Assembly: GCA_946811185.2 (NCBI GenBank)
Contig: OX328109.1
Location: forward strand, 46,087,412-46,151,411
Direction of reading: 5' to 3'
Length of the DNA stretch: 64,000 nt
Source: Hippopus hippopus
Lineage: Eukaryota > Mollusca > Bivalvia > Cardiida > Cardiidae
Shown: positions 1 through 9,000 of the stretch, piece after piece
How the letters are laid out: every line of letters begins with the position of its first letter
How positions within the stretch are numbered: the stretch's first letter is position 1
Notes under the pieces: model-generated
Told to the model about the DNA's origin: nothing
The model's database searches: none
Seen by the model: only the letters and a program-made list of their open reading frames with translations
Position numbers and translations under genes: made by a program

Positions 1-858
1 AGTTGGCACCTGTTGCTTAAGTCAAATATAGGGATTTTTTCTTTCTTTTTCTCTTACTAGGGCCATTGAATTGACATTGATACTTTGAATATGCTAAGGT
101 GATTAATGTACAGTGTAGAAATCTCAGAAAATAATGTCACAAGTTGCTAAAACAGACTGAAAACTCTTTCAGTAACAACTGATTTCTATCGCATAAGTCA
201 AACAAAGGGAACTAAATTTTTAATTTTTTTTAATCTCTTTACACCATGACAAGAAATCCAGTTGCGTTGACTACCGTCTCATACCTGCCAGTTACGTGCC
301 CGCGAAAACATGAAAAATCAACTTACGGCACATTCTATAGCAGACGACACCTGTTGCTTAAGTCAAATATAGGGAATTTTTTTTTTTTTTCTCTTGCTAT
401 GGCCATTGAATTGGTTACGATGACTATCCCACTCATACGTGACCGTTACGTGCTGTGCATAAAATCATAAAATCAACCTGGACACTTTTGGAGGCAACTG
501 ATACATGTTGCACAAATCAAAGAAAGGTAAACCAAATTCGTTTTCATACCAGGGTCATGAAAAACATTGGACCAAATTTGGTGACCTCGTGAGTCATAAG
601 TCGATTTTATGTTTAACCGCTGTGCAAAAACATTGATTCAGAAGCTGTTGCATAAACTTTTTCCAATAAGAAATCTTGTTCTTGTTTGAAGAATTTAGAA
701 ATAGGCCAATGAAATACAATAAGATGTAAGAATGACTACTAATAAAAACAGGTAAAATAGATAAAATGGCAAAGTTGGAGATTCAACCTCTGACCATCAG
801 GACCCAAAAGAGGTCTTGGTGCAGGGGTGAAACGCTCTTTGCGATTGAATAGGCTGAA
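1..858. repeat. Partial unit 0: SR2 end, A-type SR3 and spacer
   Basis: The window opens inside the B-to-A link (AGTTGGCACC at 1-11). An A-type SR3 follows at 75-414 with TTTGAATATG and the A2 variant GGTGATTAATG. Next come a truncated sub-repeat (about 415-547) and spacer. It carries the B-like GACCTCGTG near 580 inside otherwise A sequence, a small conversion patch. The spacer ends ACAGG, as expected before an A head. Confidence 0.95.
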
Positions 859-903
859 ATGACCCGAAGATTTAACATAGATATGCAGAGATTTCCCCCT
901 CTT

Positions 904-1131
904 CCAATCAGCCAATCAAATCTCAGGCCTCTCTTAAATTATCCAATCATAGAAGGTTTTAGAAAATCAAAATGGCGTCCAATCAGCCAATCAAATCTCA
1001 TCCCTCTCTTCAAATTATCCAATCAGAAAAGCTTTGAGAAATTCAATATTGCGCCCAATCAGCCTATCAAATTGCAGACACACCCCCACAATCATCCAAT
1101 CAGAAAACTTTGAGCCATATTAAAATGGCGC
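904..1131 (+). repeat. CCAAT-box minisatellite, three ~76-bp copies (reference copy)
   Basis: Three tandem copies start at 904, 979 and 1055 (periods 75 and 76; the third ends about 77 bp on). Each opens with CCAATCAGCC, has a second CCAATCA about 40 bp in, and ends in AAAATGGCG or ATATTGCGC. CCAAT cores lie at 904, 912, 943, 979, 987, 1019, 1055 and 1096, all on the plus strand. CCAATCAG is the extended consensus bound by the trimeric factor NF-Y. Units with CAAATCAGCC lose the first core and keep seven. The block recurs at offset +45 in every unit. NF-Y binding is inferred from motif only. Confidence 0.85.
969..979 (+). promoter_or_regulatory. YY1-like site in CCAAT copy 1/2 junction (reference)
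   Basis: AAAATGGCGTC fits the YY1 core pattern AAnATGGCGnC and sits at offset +110. A second fit, AAAATGGCGCC, lies at 1122-1132 at the end of CCAAT copy 3. Copy 2 has the degenerate ATATTGCGCCC instead. In the unit anchored at 53755 the second site is altered to ATGGTGCCC. Motif-level evidence only. Confidence 0.35.
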
Positions 1132-1138
1132 CCGAAAA

Positions 1139-1146
1139 TATCGATA
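1139..1146 (+). promoter_or_regulatory. TATCGATA palindrome (DRE-like), reference copy
   Basis: An 8-bp perfect palindrome identical to the Drosophila DRE core-promoter element bound by DREF. It lies just downstream of the last YY1-like site, at offset +280 of the unit. It is kept in both A and B heads that I inspected. Function outside insects is uncertain, and a chance 8-mer is possible. Confidence 0.3.
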
Positions 1147-1214
1147 GAAAACAGTGAACAAATATCGGCATAAAAGTGGATTTTAAGTCTTCTTTGAAGG
1201 CTGTTATGCAGTCC

Positions 1215-1229
1215 TTGGCAAACTGCCAG
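1215..1229. promoter_or_regulatory. Palindromic NFI-type site (reference copy)
   Basis: TTGGCAAACTGCCAG fits the full dimeric NFI consensus YTGGCAnnnTGCCAR at every fixed base. It lies at offset +356, about 65 bp downstream of the TATA-like position, and recurs in A and B heads. The same bases form a short hairpin (TGGCA/TGCCA, loop AAC). A second inverted repeat, GGCATG/CATGCC, follows at 1229-1234 and 1246-1251. NFI is known from animals; binding here is inference. Confidence 0.4.
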
Positions 1230-1251
1230 GCATGCACCCTCCACACATGCC

Positions 1252-1409
1252 AGATTTCACTGAAAATGGGCGAACATTTAAGAAAACAGGGTGACAGAAG
1301 ACCTTGTTTTGGTGCCTTCTAGCACGCACCTTGCAACAGTGACTTCCCCTGATCCCTTGATTCCTTGATTCGATTTGCTTTTCTAATTCAGGCCAACTGC
1401 CATACTGCA
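1252..1409. other. Unique head segment between NFI-type site and SR1 (reference)
   Basis: This is non-repetitive within the unit. It contains the strongest head difference between subfamilies: TTGCAACAG near 1330-1340 in A against TTTCAAGAG in B. That difference introduces a stop in the minus-strand frame that is open in A. It ends with an imperfect TTGATTCCTTGATTCGAT direct repeat. No regulatory or RNA gene was recognised. Confidence 0.6.
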
Positions 1410-1762
1410 CATTGATACTTTAAATATGCTAAGATAATCAATGTACAGTGTAGAAACCCCAGAAAATAAGAAAATAATGTCTCAAGTGGCAAAAAAAGAC
1501 TGAAAACTCTTTCAGTAGCAACTGCTTCCTATTGCATCAATCAAACAAAGGGAACTAAATTTTAATTTTTTTTTTAATCTCTTTATACCGTGACAAGGAA
1601 TCCAGTTACGTCTACTACCATCTCATATGTGCCAGTTACGCACCCGCGAAAACATGAAAAATCGACTTATGGCACATTCCATAGCAGACGACACCTGTTG
1701 CTTAAGTCAATATAGGGAACAAGTTTTTTTCTCAATTTCTCTTACTAGGGCCATTGAATTGG
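1410..1762. repeat. Sub-repeat SR1, 353 bp (reference)
   Basis: Starts CATTGATACTTTAAATATGC and ends at GGCCATTGAATTGG. It is about 12 bp longer than SR2 and SR3, partly from an extra AATAAGAAA segment and a longer T-run. The T-run in its first half varies from about 9 to 17 between units, and in B units it often begins TTTC. It contains two diverged halves with the boxes CTATTGCATCAATCAAAC and CTGTTGCTTAAGTCAA, 166 bp apart. Confidence 0.93.
1499..1516. other. Hairpin ACTGAAA-loop-TTTCAGT inside sub-repeats (reference)
   Basis: A 7-bp perfect stem with a 4-base loop, ACTC here. The homologous positions in SR2 (1844-1861) and SR3 (2185-2202) keep both stem arms. The SR2 loop differs (AAAC). 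The same element is seen at 156-173 in the partial first unit. It could form a cruciform or an RNA hairpin. Confidence 0.6.
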
Positions 1763-2103
1763 CATTGATACTTTAAATATGCTAAGATGATTTATGTACA
1801 GTGTAGAAACCCCAGAAAATAGTGTCACAAGTGGCTAAAAAGGACTGAAAAAACTTTCAGTACCAACTGCTTCCTATTTCATAAATCAAACAAAGGGAAC
1901 TAAATTTTAATTTTTTTTTAATCTCTTTATACCGTGACAAGAAATCCAGTTGCGTTGACTACCGTCTCATATGTGCCAGTTATGCACCCGCGAAAACATG
2001 AAAAATCAACTTACGGCACATTCCATAGCAGACGACACCTGTTGCTTAAGTCAAATATAGGGATTTTTTCTTTCTTTTTCTCTTACTAGGGCCATTGAAT
2101 TGG
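1763..2103. repeat. Sub-repeat SR2, 341 bp (reference)
   Basis: Same start and end motifs as SR1. It is distinguished by the AAAC hairpin loop and by CTATTTCATAAATC (A) or CTATTTTATAAATC (B). Its last ~65 bp (from AGACGACACC or AGTTGGCACC) is where the array switches from one subfamily to the next. The two half-repeat boxes are 165 bp apart. Confidence 0.93.
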
Positions 2104-2444
2104 CATTGATACTTTAAATATGCTAAGATGATCAATGTACAGTGTAGAAATCTCAGAAAATAATGTCACAAGTTGCTAAAACAGACTGAAAACTCTTTCA
2201 GTAACAACTGATTTCTATTGCATAAGTCAAACAAAGGGAACTAAATTTTTAATTTTTTTTAATCTCTTTACACCATGACAAGAAATCCAGTTGCGTTGAC
2301 TACCGTCTCATATCTGCCAGTTACGTGCCCGCGAAAACATGAAAAATCAACTTACGGCACATTCAATAGCAGACGACACCTGTTGCTTAAGTCAAATATA
2401 GGGAATTTTTTTTTCCTTTTCTCTTGCTATGGCCATTGAATTGG
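2104..2444. repeat. Sub-repeat SR3, 341 bp (reference, B-type)
   Basis: Distinguished from SR1 and SR2 by AAATCTCAGAAAATAATG, TTTACACCATGAC and ACGTGCCCGCG. The second-half T-run is pure in A copies and broken by CC in B copies. The half-repeat boxes CTATTGCATAAGTCAAAC and CTGTTGCTTAAGTCAAAT are 165 bp apart and match at about 21 of 25 aligned bases with the GGGA that follows. Confidence 0.93.
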
Positions 2445-2577
2445 TTACGATGACTATCCCACTCATACGTGACCGTTACGTGCTGTGCATAAAATCATAA
2501 AATCAACCTGGACACTTTTGGAGGCAACTGATACATGTTGCACAAATCAAAGAAAGGTAAACCAAATTCGTTTTCAT
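2445..2577. repeat. Truncated, diverged fourth sub-repeat (second half only, reference)
   Basis: GGTTACGATGACTATCCCAC onward aligns with the second half of SR1-SR3 (CAGTTGCGTTGACTACCGTC onward), including CATGTTGCACAAATCAAAG for the CTGTTGCTTAAGTCAAAT box. It is clearly diverged and lacks the first half. It contains a perfect 8-bp tandem, ATAAAATC twice, which has contracted to one copy in the units upstream of 59847 and 63908. Confidence 0.75.
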
Positions 2578-2888
2578 ACCAGGGTCATGAAAAACATTGG
2601 ACCAAATTTGGTGACCGCGTGAGTCATAAGTCGATTTTATGTTTAACCGCTGTGCAAAAACATTGATTCAGAAGCTGTTGCATAAACTTTTTCCAATAAG
2701 AAATCTTGTTCTTGTTTGAAGAATTTAGAAATAGGCCAATGAAATACAATAAGATGTAAGAATGACTACTAATAAAAACCGGTAAAATAGATAAAATGGC
2801 AAAGTTGGAGATTCAACCTCTGACCATCAGGACCCAAAAGAGGTCTTGGTGCAGGGGTGAAACGCTCTTTGCGATTGAATAGGCTGAA
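2578..2888. other. Spacer between the sub-repeats and next anchor (reference)
   Basis: The first ~110 bp may be a further decayed ~170-bp unit: GGTGACCGCGTGAGTCAT resembles the GACTACCGTCTCAT region, and CTGTTGCATAA matches the shared box, 140 bp after the previous one. The rest is unique within the unit. It holds an AATAAA in ACTAATAAAAAC and a GAGGTCTTGGTGCAGGGGTG segment before the anchor. No gene or RNA was recognised. Confidence 0.5.
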
Positions 2889-4925
2889 ATGACCCGAAGA
2901 TTTAACATAGATATGCAGAGATTTCCCCCTCTTCAAATCAGCCAATCAAATCTCAGGCCTCTCTTAAATTATCCAATCACAGAAGGTTTTAGAAAATCAA
3001 AATGGCGTCCAATCAGCCAATCAAATCTCATCCCTCTCTTCAAATTATCCAATCAGAAAAGCTTTGAGAAATTCAATATTGCGCCCAATCAGCCTATCAA
3101 ATTGCAGACACACCCCCACAATCATCCAATCAGAAAGCTTTGAGCCATATTAAAATGGCGCCCGAAAATATCGATATAAAACAGTGAACAAATATCGGCA
3201 TAAAAGTGGATTTTAAGTCTTCTTTGAAGGCTGTTATGCAGTCCTTGGCAAACTGCCAGGCATGCACCCTCCACACATGCCAGATTTCACTGAAAATGGG
3301 CGAACATTTAAGAAAACAGGGTGACAGAAGACCTTGTTTTGGTGCCTTCTAGCACGCACCTTGCAACAGTGACTTCCCCTGATCCCTTGATTCCTTGATT
3401 CGATTTGCTTTTCTAATTCAGGCCAACTGCCATACTGCACATTGATACTTTAAATATGCTAAGATAATCAATGTACAGTGTAGAAACCCCAGAAAATAAG
3501 AAAATAATGTCACAAGTGGCAAAAAAAGACTGAAAACTCTTTCAGTAGCAACTGCTTCCTATTGCATCAATCAAACAAAGGGAACTAAATTTTAATTTCT
3601 TTTTTTTTTTTTAATCTCTTTATACCATGACAAGGAATCCAGTTACGTCTACTACCATCTCATATGTGCCAGTTACGCACCCGCGAAAACATGAAAAATC
3701 GACTTATGGCACATTCCATAGCAGACGACACCTGTTGCTTAAGTCAATATAGGGAACAATTTTTTTTCTCAATTTCTCTTACTAGGGCCATTGAATTGGC
3801 ATTGATACTTTAAATATGCTAAGATGATCAATGTACAGTGTAGAAACCCCAGAAATAGTGTCAAAAGTGGCTAAAAAAGACTGAAAAAACTTTCAGTAGC
3901 AACTGCTTCCTATTTTATAAATCAAACAAAGGGAACTAAATTTTAATTTTTTTTTTAATTTCTTTATACCGTGACAAGAAATCCAGTTGCGTTGACTACC
4001 GTCTCATATGTGCCAGTTATGCACCCGCGAAAACATGAAAAATCAACTTACGGCACATTCCATAGCAGATGGCACCTGTTGCTTAAGTCAAATATAGGGA
4101 TTTTTTCTTTCTTTTTCTCTTACTAGGGCCATTGAATTGACATTGATACTTTGAATATGCTAAGATGATCAATGTACAGTGTAGAAATCTCAGAAAATAA
4201 TGTCACAAGTTGCTAAAACAGACTGAAAACTCTTTCAGTAACAACTGATTTCTATCGCATAAGTCAAACAAAGGGAACTAAATTTTTAATTTTTTTTAAT
4301 CTCTTTACACCATGACAAGAAATCCAGTTGCGTTGACTACTGTCTCATACCTGCCAGTTACGTGCCCGCGAAAACATGAAAAATCAACTTACGGCACATT
4401 CTATAGCAGACGACACCTGTTGCTTAAGTCAAATATAGGGAATTTTTTTTTTTTTTTCTCTTGCTATGGCCATTGAATTGGTTACGATGACTATCCCACT
4501 CATACGTGACCGTTACGTGCTGTGCATAAAATCATAAAATCAACCTGGACACTTTTGGAGGCAACTGATACATGTTGCACAAATCAAAGAAAGGTAAACC
4601 AAATTCGTTTTCATACCAGGGTCATGAAAAACATTGGACCAAATTTGGTGACCGCGTGAGTCATAAGTCGATTTTATGTTTAACCGCTGTGCAAAAACAT
4701 TGATTCAGAAGCTGTTGCATAAACTTTTTCCAATAAGAAATCTTGTTCTTGTTTGAAGAATTTAGAAATAGGCCAATGAAATACAATAAGATGTAAGAAT
4801 GACTACTAATAAAAACAGGTAAAATAGATAAAATGGCAAAGTTGGAGATTCAACCTCTGACCATCAGGACCCAAAAGAGGTCTTGGTGCAGGGGTGAAAC
4901 GCTCTTTGCGATTGAATAGGCTGAA
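2889..4925. repeat. Unit 2, B head with an A patch, B tail
   Basis: B at CAAATCAGCC, ATCACAG, GAAAGCTTT and the TATA-like box, but A-type TTGCAACAGTGAC near 3361. SR1 and SR2 return to B (TTTCTTT run, ACCATGACAAGG, AACAATTTT, GTGTCAAAAG). The link is AGATGGCACC. Private changes are AATTTCTTTAT near 3957 and GACTACTGTCTC near 4335. SR3 is A-type. Confidence 0.95.
3175..3181 (+). promoter_or_regulatory. TATA-like box present in B heads, absent in A heads
   Basis: TATAAAA overlaps the end of the TATCGATA palindrome. A heads read GATAGAAAA at the same place, so one base makes or breaks the box. It is found at offset +286 in 12 of 17 B heads: 3175, 7249, 11324, 15399, 19468, 31672, 39808, 43874, 45905, 49973, 58107 and 62168. 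B heads at 23254, 27319, 35456, 37487 and 53755 carry the A base. The CCAAT boxes lie about 80-240 bp upstream, a common promoter geometry. No transcription evidence exists here. Confidence 0.4.
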
Positions 4926-6962
4926 ATGACCCGAAGATTTAACATAGATATGCAGAGATTTCCCCCTCTTCCAATCAGCCAATCAAATCTCAGGCCTCTC
5001 TTAAATTATCCAATCATAGAAGGTTTTAGAAAATCAAAATGGCGTCCAATCAGCCAATCAAATCTCATCCCTCTCTTCAAATTATCCAATCAGAAAAGCT
5101 TTGAGAAATTCAATATTGCGCCCAATCAGCCTATCAAATTGCAGACACACCCCCACAATCATCCAATCAGAAAACTTTGAGCCATATTAAAATGGCGCCC
5201 GAAAATATCGATAGAAAACAGTGAACAAATATCGGCATAAAAGTGGATTTTAAGTCTTCTTTGAAGGCTGTTATGCAGTCCTTGGCAAACTGCCAGGCAT
5301 GCACCCTCCACACATGCCAGATTTCACTGAAAATGGGCGAACATTTAAGAAAACAGGGTGACAGAAGACCTTGTTTTGGTGCCTTCTAGCACGCACCTTG
5401 CAACAGTGACTTCCCCTGATCCCTTGATTCCTTGATTCGATTTGCTTTTCTAATTCAGGCCAACTGCCATACTGCACATTGATACTTTAAATATGCTAAG
5501 ATAATCAATGTACAGTGTAGAAACCCCAGAAAATAAGAAAATAATGTCTCAAGTGGCAAAAAAAGACTGAAAACTCTTTCAGTAGCAACTGCTTCCTATT
5601 GCATCAATCAAACAAAGGGAACTAAATTTTAATTTTTTTTTTTTTTTTAATCTCTTTATACCGTGACAAGGAATCCAGTTACGTCTACTACCATCTCATA
5701 TGTGCCAGTTACGCACCCGCGAAAACATGAAAAATCGACTTATGGCACATTCCATAGCAGACGACACCTGTTGCTTAAGTCAATATAGGGAACAAGTTTT
5801 TTTCTCAATTTCTCTTACTAGGGCCATTGAATTGGCATTGATACTTTAAATATGCTAAGATGATCAATGTACAGTGTAGAAACCCCAGAAAATAGTGTCA
5901 CAAGTGGCTAAAAAGGACTGAAAAAACTTTCAGTACCAACTGCTTCCTATTTCATAAATCAAACAAAGGGAACTAAATTTTAATTTTTTTTTAATCTCTT
6001 TATACCGTGACAAGAAATCCAGTTGCGTTGACTACCGTCTCATATGTGCCAGTTATGCACCCGCGAAAACATGAAAAATCAACTTACGGCACATTCCATA
6101 GCAGACGACACCTGTTGCTTAAGTCAAATATAGGGATTTTTTCTTTCTTTTTCTCTTACTAGGGCCATTGAATTGGCATTGATACTTTAAATATGCTAAG
6201 ATGATCAATGTACAGTGTAGAAATCTCAGAAAATAATGTCACAAGTTGCTAAAACAGACTGAAAACTCTTTCAGTAACAACTGATTGCTATTGCATAAGT
6301 CAAACAAAGGGAACTAAATTTTTAATTTTTTTTAATCTCTTTACACCATGACAAGAAATCCAGTTGCGTTGACTACCGTCTCATACCTGCCAGTTACGTG
6401 CCCGCGAAAACATGAAAAATCAACTTACGGCACATTCTATAGCAGACGACACCTGTTGCTTAAGTCAAATATAGGGATTTTTTTTTTTCCTTTTCTCTTG
6501 CTATGGCCATTGAATTGGTTACGATGACTATCCCACTCATACGTGACCGTTACGTGCTGTGCATAAAATCATAAAATCAACCTGGACACTTTTGGAGGCA
6601 ACTGATACATGTTGCACAAATCAAAGAAAGGTAAACCAAATTCGTTTTCATACCAGGGTCATGAAAAACATTGGACCAAATTTGGTGACCTCGTGAGTCA
6701 TAAGTCGATTTTATGTTTAACCGCTGTGCAAAAACATTGATTCAGAAGCTGTTGCATAAACTTTTTCCAATAAGAAATCTTGTTCTTGTTTGAAGAATTT
6801 AGAAATAGGCCAATGAAATACAATAAGATGTAAGAATGACTACTAATAAAAACCGGTAAAATAGATAAAATGGCAAAGTTGGAGATTCAACCTCTGACCA
6901 TCAGGACCCAAAAGAGGTCTTGGTGCAGGGGTGAAACGCTCTTTGCGATTGAATAGGCTGAA
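4926..6962. repeat. Unit 3, A head and A tail
   Basis: All head and tail markers are A, with a long SR1 T-run (about 16). The following SR3 is a B variant, B1, with GATTGCTATTG, CATACCTGCC and GGGATTTT before the CC-broken T-run. That variant recurs at 10.4-10.6 kb and 14.4-14.6 kb, tying the three dimers together. Confidence 0.95.
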
Positions 6963-9000
6963 ATGACCCGAAGATTTAACATAGATATGCAGAGATTTCC
7001 CCCTCTTCCAATCAGCCAATCAAATCTCAGGCCTCTCTTAAATTATCCAATCACAGAAGGTTTTAGAAAATCAAAATGGCGTCCAATCAGCCAATCAAAT
7101 CTCATCCCTCTCTTCAAATTATCCAATCAGAAAAGCTTTGAGAAATTCAATATTGCGCCCAATCAGCCTATCAAATTGCAGACACACCCCCACAATCATC
7201 CAATCAGAAAGCTTTGAGCCATATTAAAATGGCGCCCGAAAATATCGATATAAAACAGTGAACAAATATCGGCATAAAAGTGGATTTTAAGTCTTCTTTG
7301 AAGTCTGTTATGCAGTCCTTGGCAAACTGCCAGGCATGCACCCTCCACACATGCCAGATTTCACTGAAAATGGGCGAACATTTAAGAAAACAGGGTGACA
7401 GAAGACCTTGTTTTGGTGCCTTCTAGCACGCACCTTTCAAGAGTGATTTCCCCTGATCCCTTGATTCCTTGATTCGATTTGCTTTTCTAATTCAGGCCAA
7501 CTGCCATACTGCACATTGATACTTTAAATATGCTAAGATAATCAATGTACAGTGTAGAAACCCCAGAAAATAAGAAAATAATGTCACAAGTGGCAAAAAA
7601 AGACTGAAAACTCTTTCAGTAGCAACTGCTTCCTATTGCATCAATCAAACAAAGGGAACTAAATTTTAATTTCTTTTTTTTTTTTTAATCTCTTTATACC
7701 ATGACAAGGAATCCAGTTACGTCTACTACCATCTCATATGTGCCAGTTACGCACCCGCGAAAACATGAAAAATCGACTTATGGCACATTCCATAGCAGAC
7801 GACACCTGTTGCTTAAGTCAATATAGGGAACAATTTTTTTTCTCAATTTCTCTTACTAGGGCCATTGAATTGGCATTGATACTTTAAATATGCTAAGATG
7901 ATCAATGTACAGTGTAGAAACCCCAGAAATAGTGTCAAAAGTGGCTAAAAAAGACTGAAAAAACTTTCAGTAGCAACTGCTTCCTATTTTATAAATCAAA
8001 CAAAGGGAACTAAATTTTAATTTTTTTTTTAATCTCTTTATACCGTGACAAGAAATCCAGTTGCGTTGACTACCGTCTCATATGTGCCAGTTATGCACCC
8101 GCGAAAACATGAAAAATCAACTTACGGCACATTCCATAGCAGTTGGCACCTGTTGCTTAAGTCAAATATAGGGATTTTTTCTTTCTTTTTCTCTTACTAG
8201 GGCCATTGAATTGACATTGATACTTTGAATATGCTAAGATGATCAATGTACAGTGTAGAAATCTCAGAAAATAATGTCACAAGTTGCTAAAACAGACTGA
8301 AAACTCTTTCAGTAACAACTGATTTCTATCGCATAAGTCAAACAAAGGGAACTAAATTTTTAATTTCTTTTAATCTCTTTACACCATGACAAGAAATCCA
8401 GTTGCGTTGACTACCGTCTCATACCTGCCAGTTACGTGCCCGCGAAAACATGAAAAATCAACTTACGGCACATTCTATAGCAGACGACACCTGTTGCTTA
8501 AGTCAAATATAGGGAATTTTTTTTTTTTTTTTCTCTTGCTATGGCCATTGAATTGGTTACGATGACTATCCCACTCATACGTGACCGTTACGTGCTGTGC
8601 ATAAAATCATAAAATCAACCTGGACACTTTTGGAGGCAACTGATACATGTTGCACAAATCAAAGAAAGGTAAACCAAATTCGTTTTCATACCAGGGTCAT
8701 GAAAAACATTGGACCAAATTTGGTGACCGCGTGAGTCATAAGTCGATTTTATGTTTAACCGCTGTGCAAAAACATTGATTCAGAAGCTGTTGCATAAACT
8801 TTTTCCAATAAGAAATCTTGTTCTTGTTTGAAGAATTTAGAAATAGGCCAATGAAATACAATAAGATGTAAGAATGACTACTAATAAAAACAGGTAAAAT
8901 AGATAAAATGGCAAAGTTGGAGATTCAACCTCTGACCATCAGGACCCAAAAGAGGTCTTGGTGCAGGGGTGAAACGCTCTTTGCGATTGAATAGGCTGAA
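6963..9000. repeat. Unit 4, B head (CCAATCAGCC variant) and B tail
   Basis: B at all head sites except the first, which is CCAATCAGCC, so all eight CCAAT cores remain. It has GTCTGTTATG in place of GGCTGTTATG near 7303, shared only with the units at 11038 and 15113. The TATA-like box is at 7249. The SR3 following is A-type with TAATTTCTTTTAATC near 8361, shared with 12436. Confidence 0.95.

Larger units (their letters stand above)
859..2888. repeat. Unit 1, A head and A tail
   Basis: This is the reference A unit, with all A head and tail markers. Sub-repeats lie at 1410-1762 (SR1), 1763-2103 (SR2) and 2104-2444 (SR3, already B-type). Private changes are TTT in place of TCA at 1791-1793 and CATTCAATAG near 2361. 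The spacer has A-type GACCGCGTG but B-type ACCGG. The interval to the next anchor is 2,030 bp. Confidence 0.96.

Noticed and set aside
246..470. 74-residue open frame across SR3, also at 20603, 28742, 32808, 38909 and 40944
   Set aside because: It is open only when the T-run length keeps frame, encodes a phenylalanine run from poly-T, and lies inside a sub-repeat.
741..746. AATAAA polyadenylation signal in the spacer
   Set aside because: A six-base match in A+T-rich DNA without any transcript or downstream element is not sufficient.
859..1113. 84-residue open frame starting at the anchor, present in all 31 complete heads
   Set aside because: It is a translation of the CCAAT minisatellite, with no domain, no compositional sign of coding and repeats whose length is not a multiple of three. 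Openness in every copy follows from array homogenisation.
1228..1251. p53-type pair of half sites around CATG
   Set aside because: Half sites each have mismatches and are separated by several bases. The inverted repeat is reported as structure only.
1204..1410. 68-residue minus-strand open frame in A units
   Set aside because: Most B units have an in-frame stop from TTTCAAGAG. B units in which it is open have acquired the A patch. No recognisable family and no selection to keep it open.
2568..2590. CENP-B box-like ATTCGTTTTCATACCAGGG
   Set aside because: The essential spacing and the CGGG element do not match the consensus.
2811..2880. Possible tRNA-derived SINE promoter: minus-strand GGTTGAATCTCC resembles a pol III B box
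   Set aside because: Key B-box bases mismatch (GGTTCGAnTCC), no convincing A box at the right distance, and no tRNA fold or tail.
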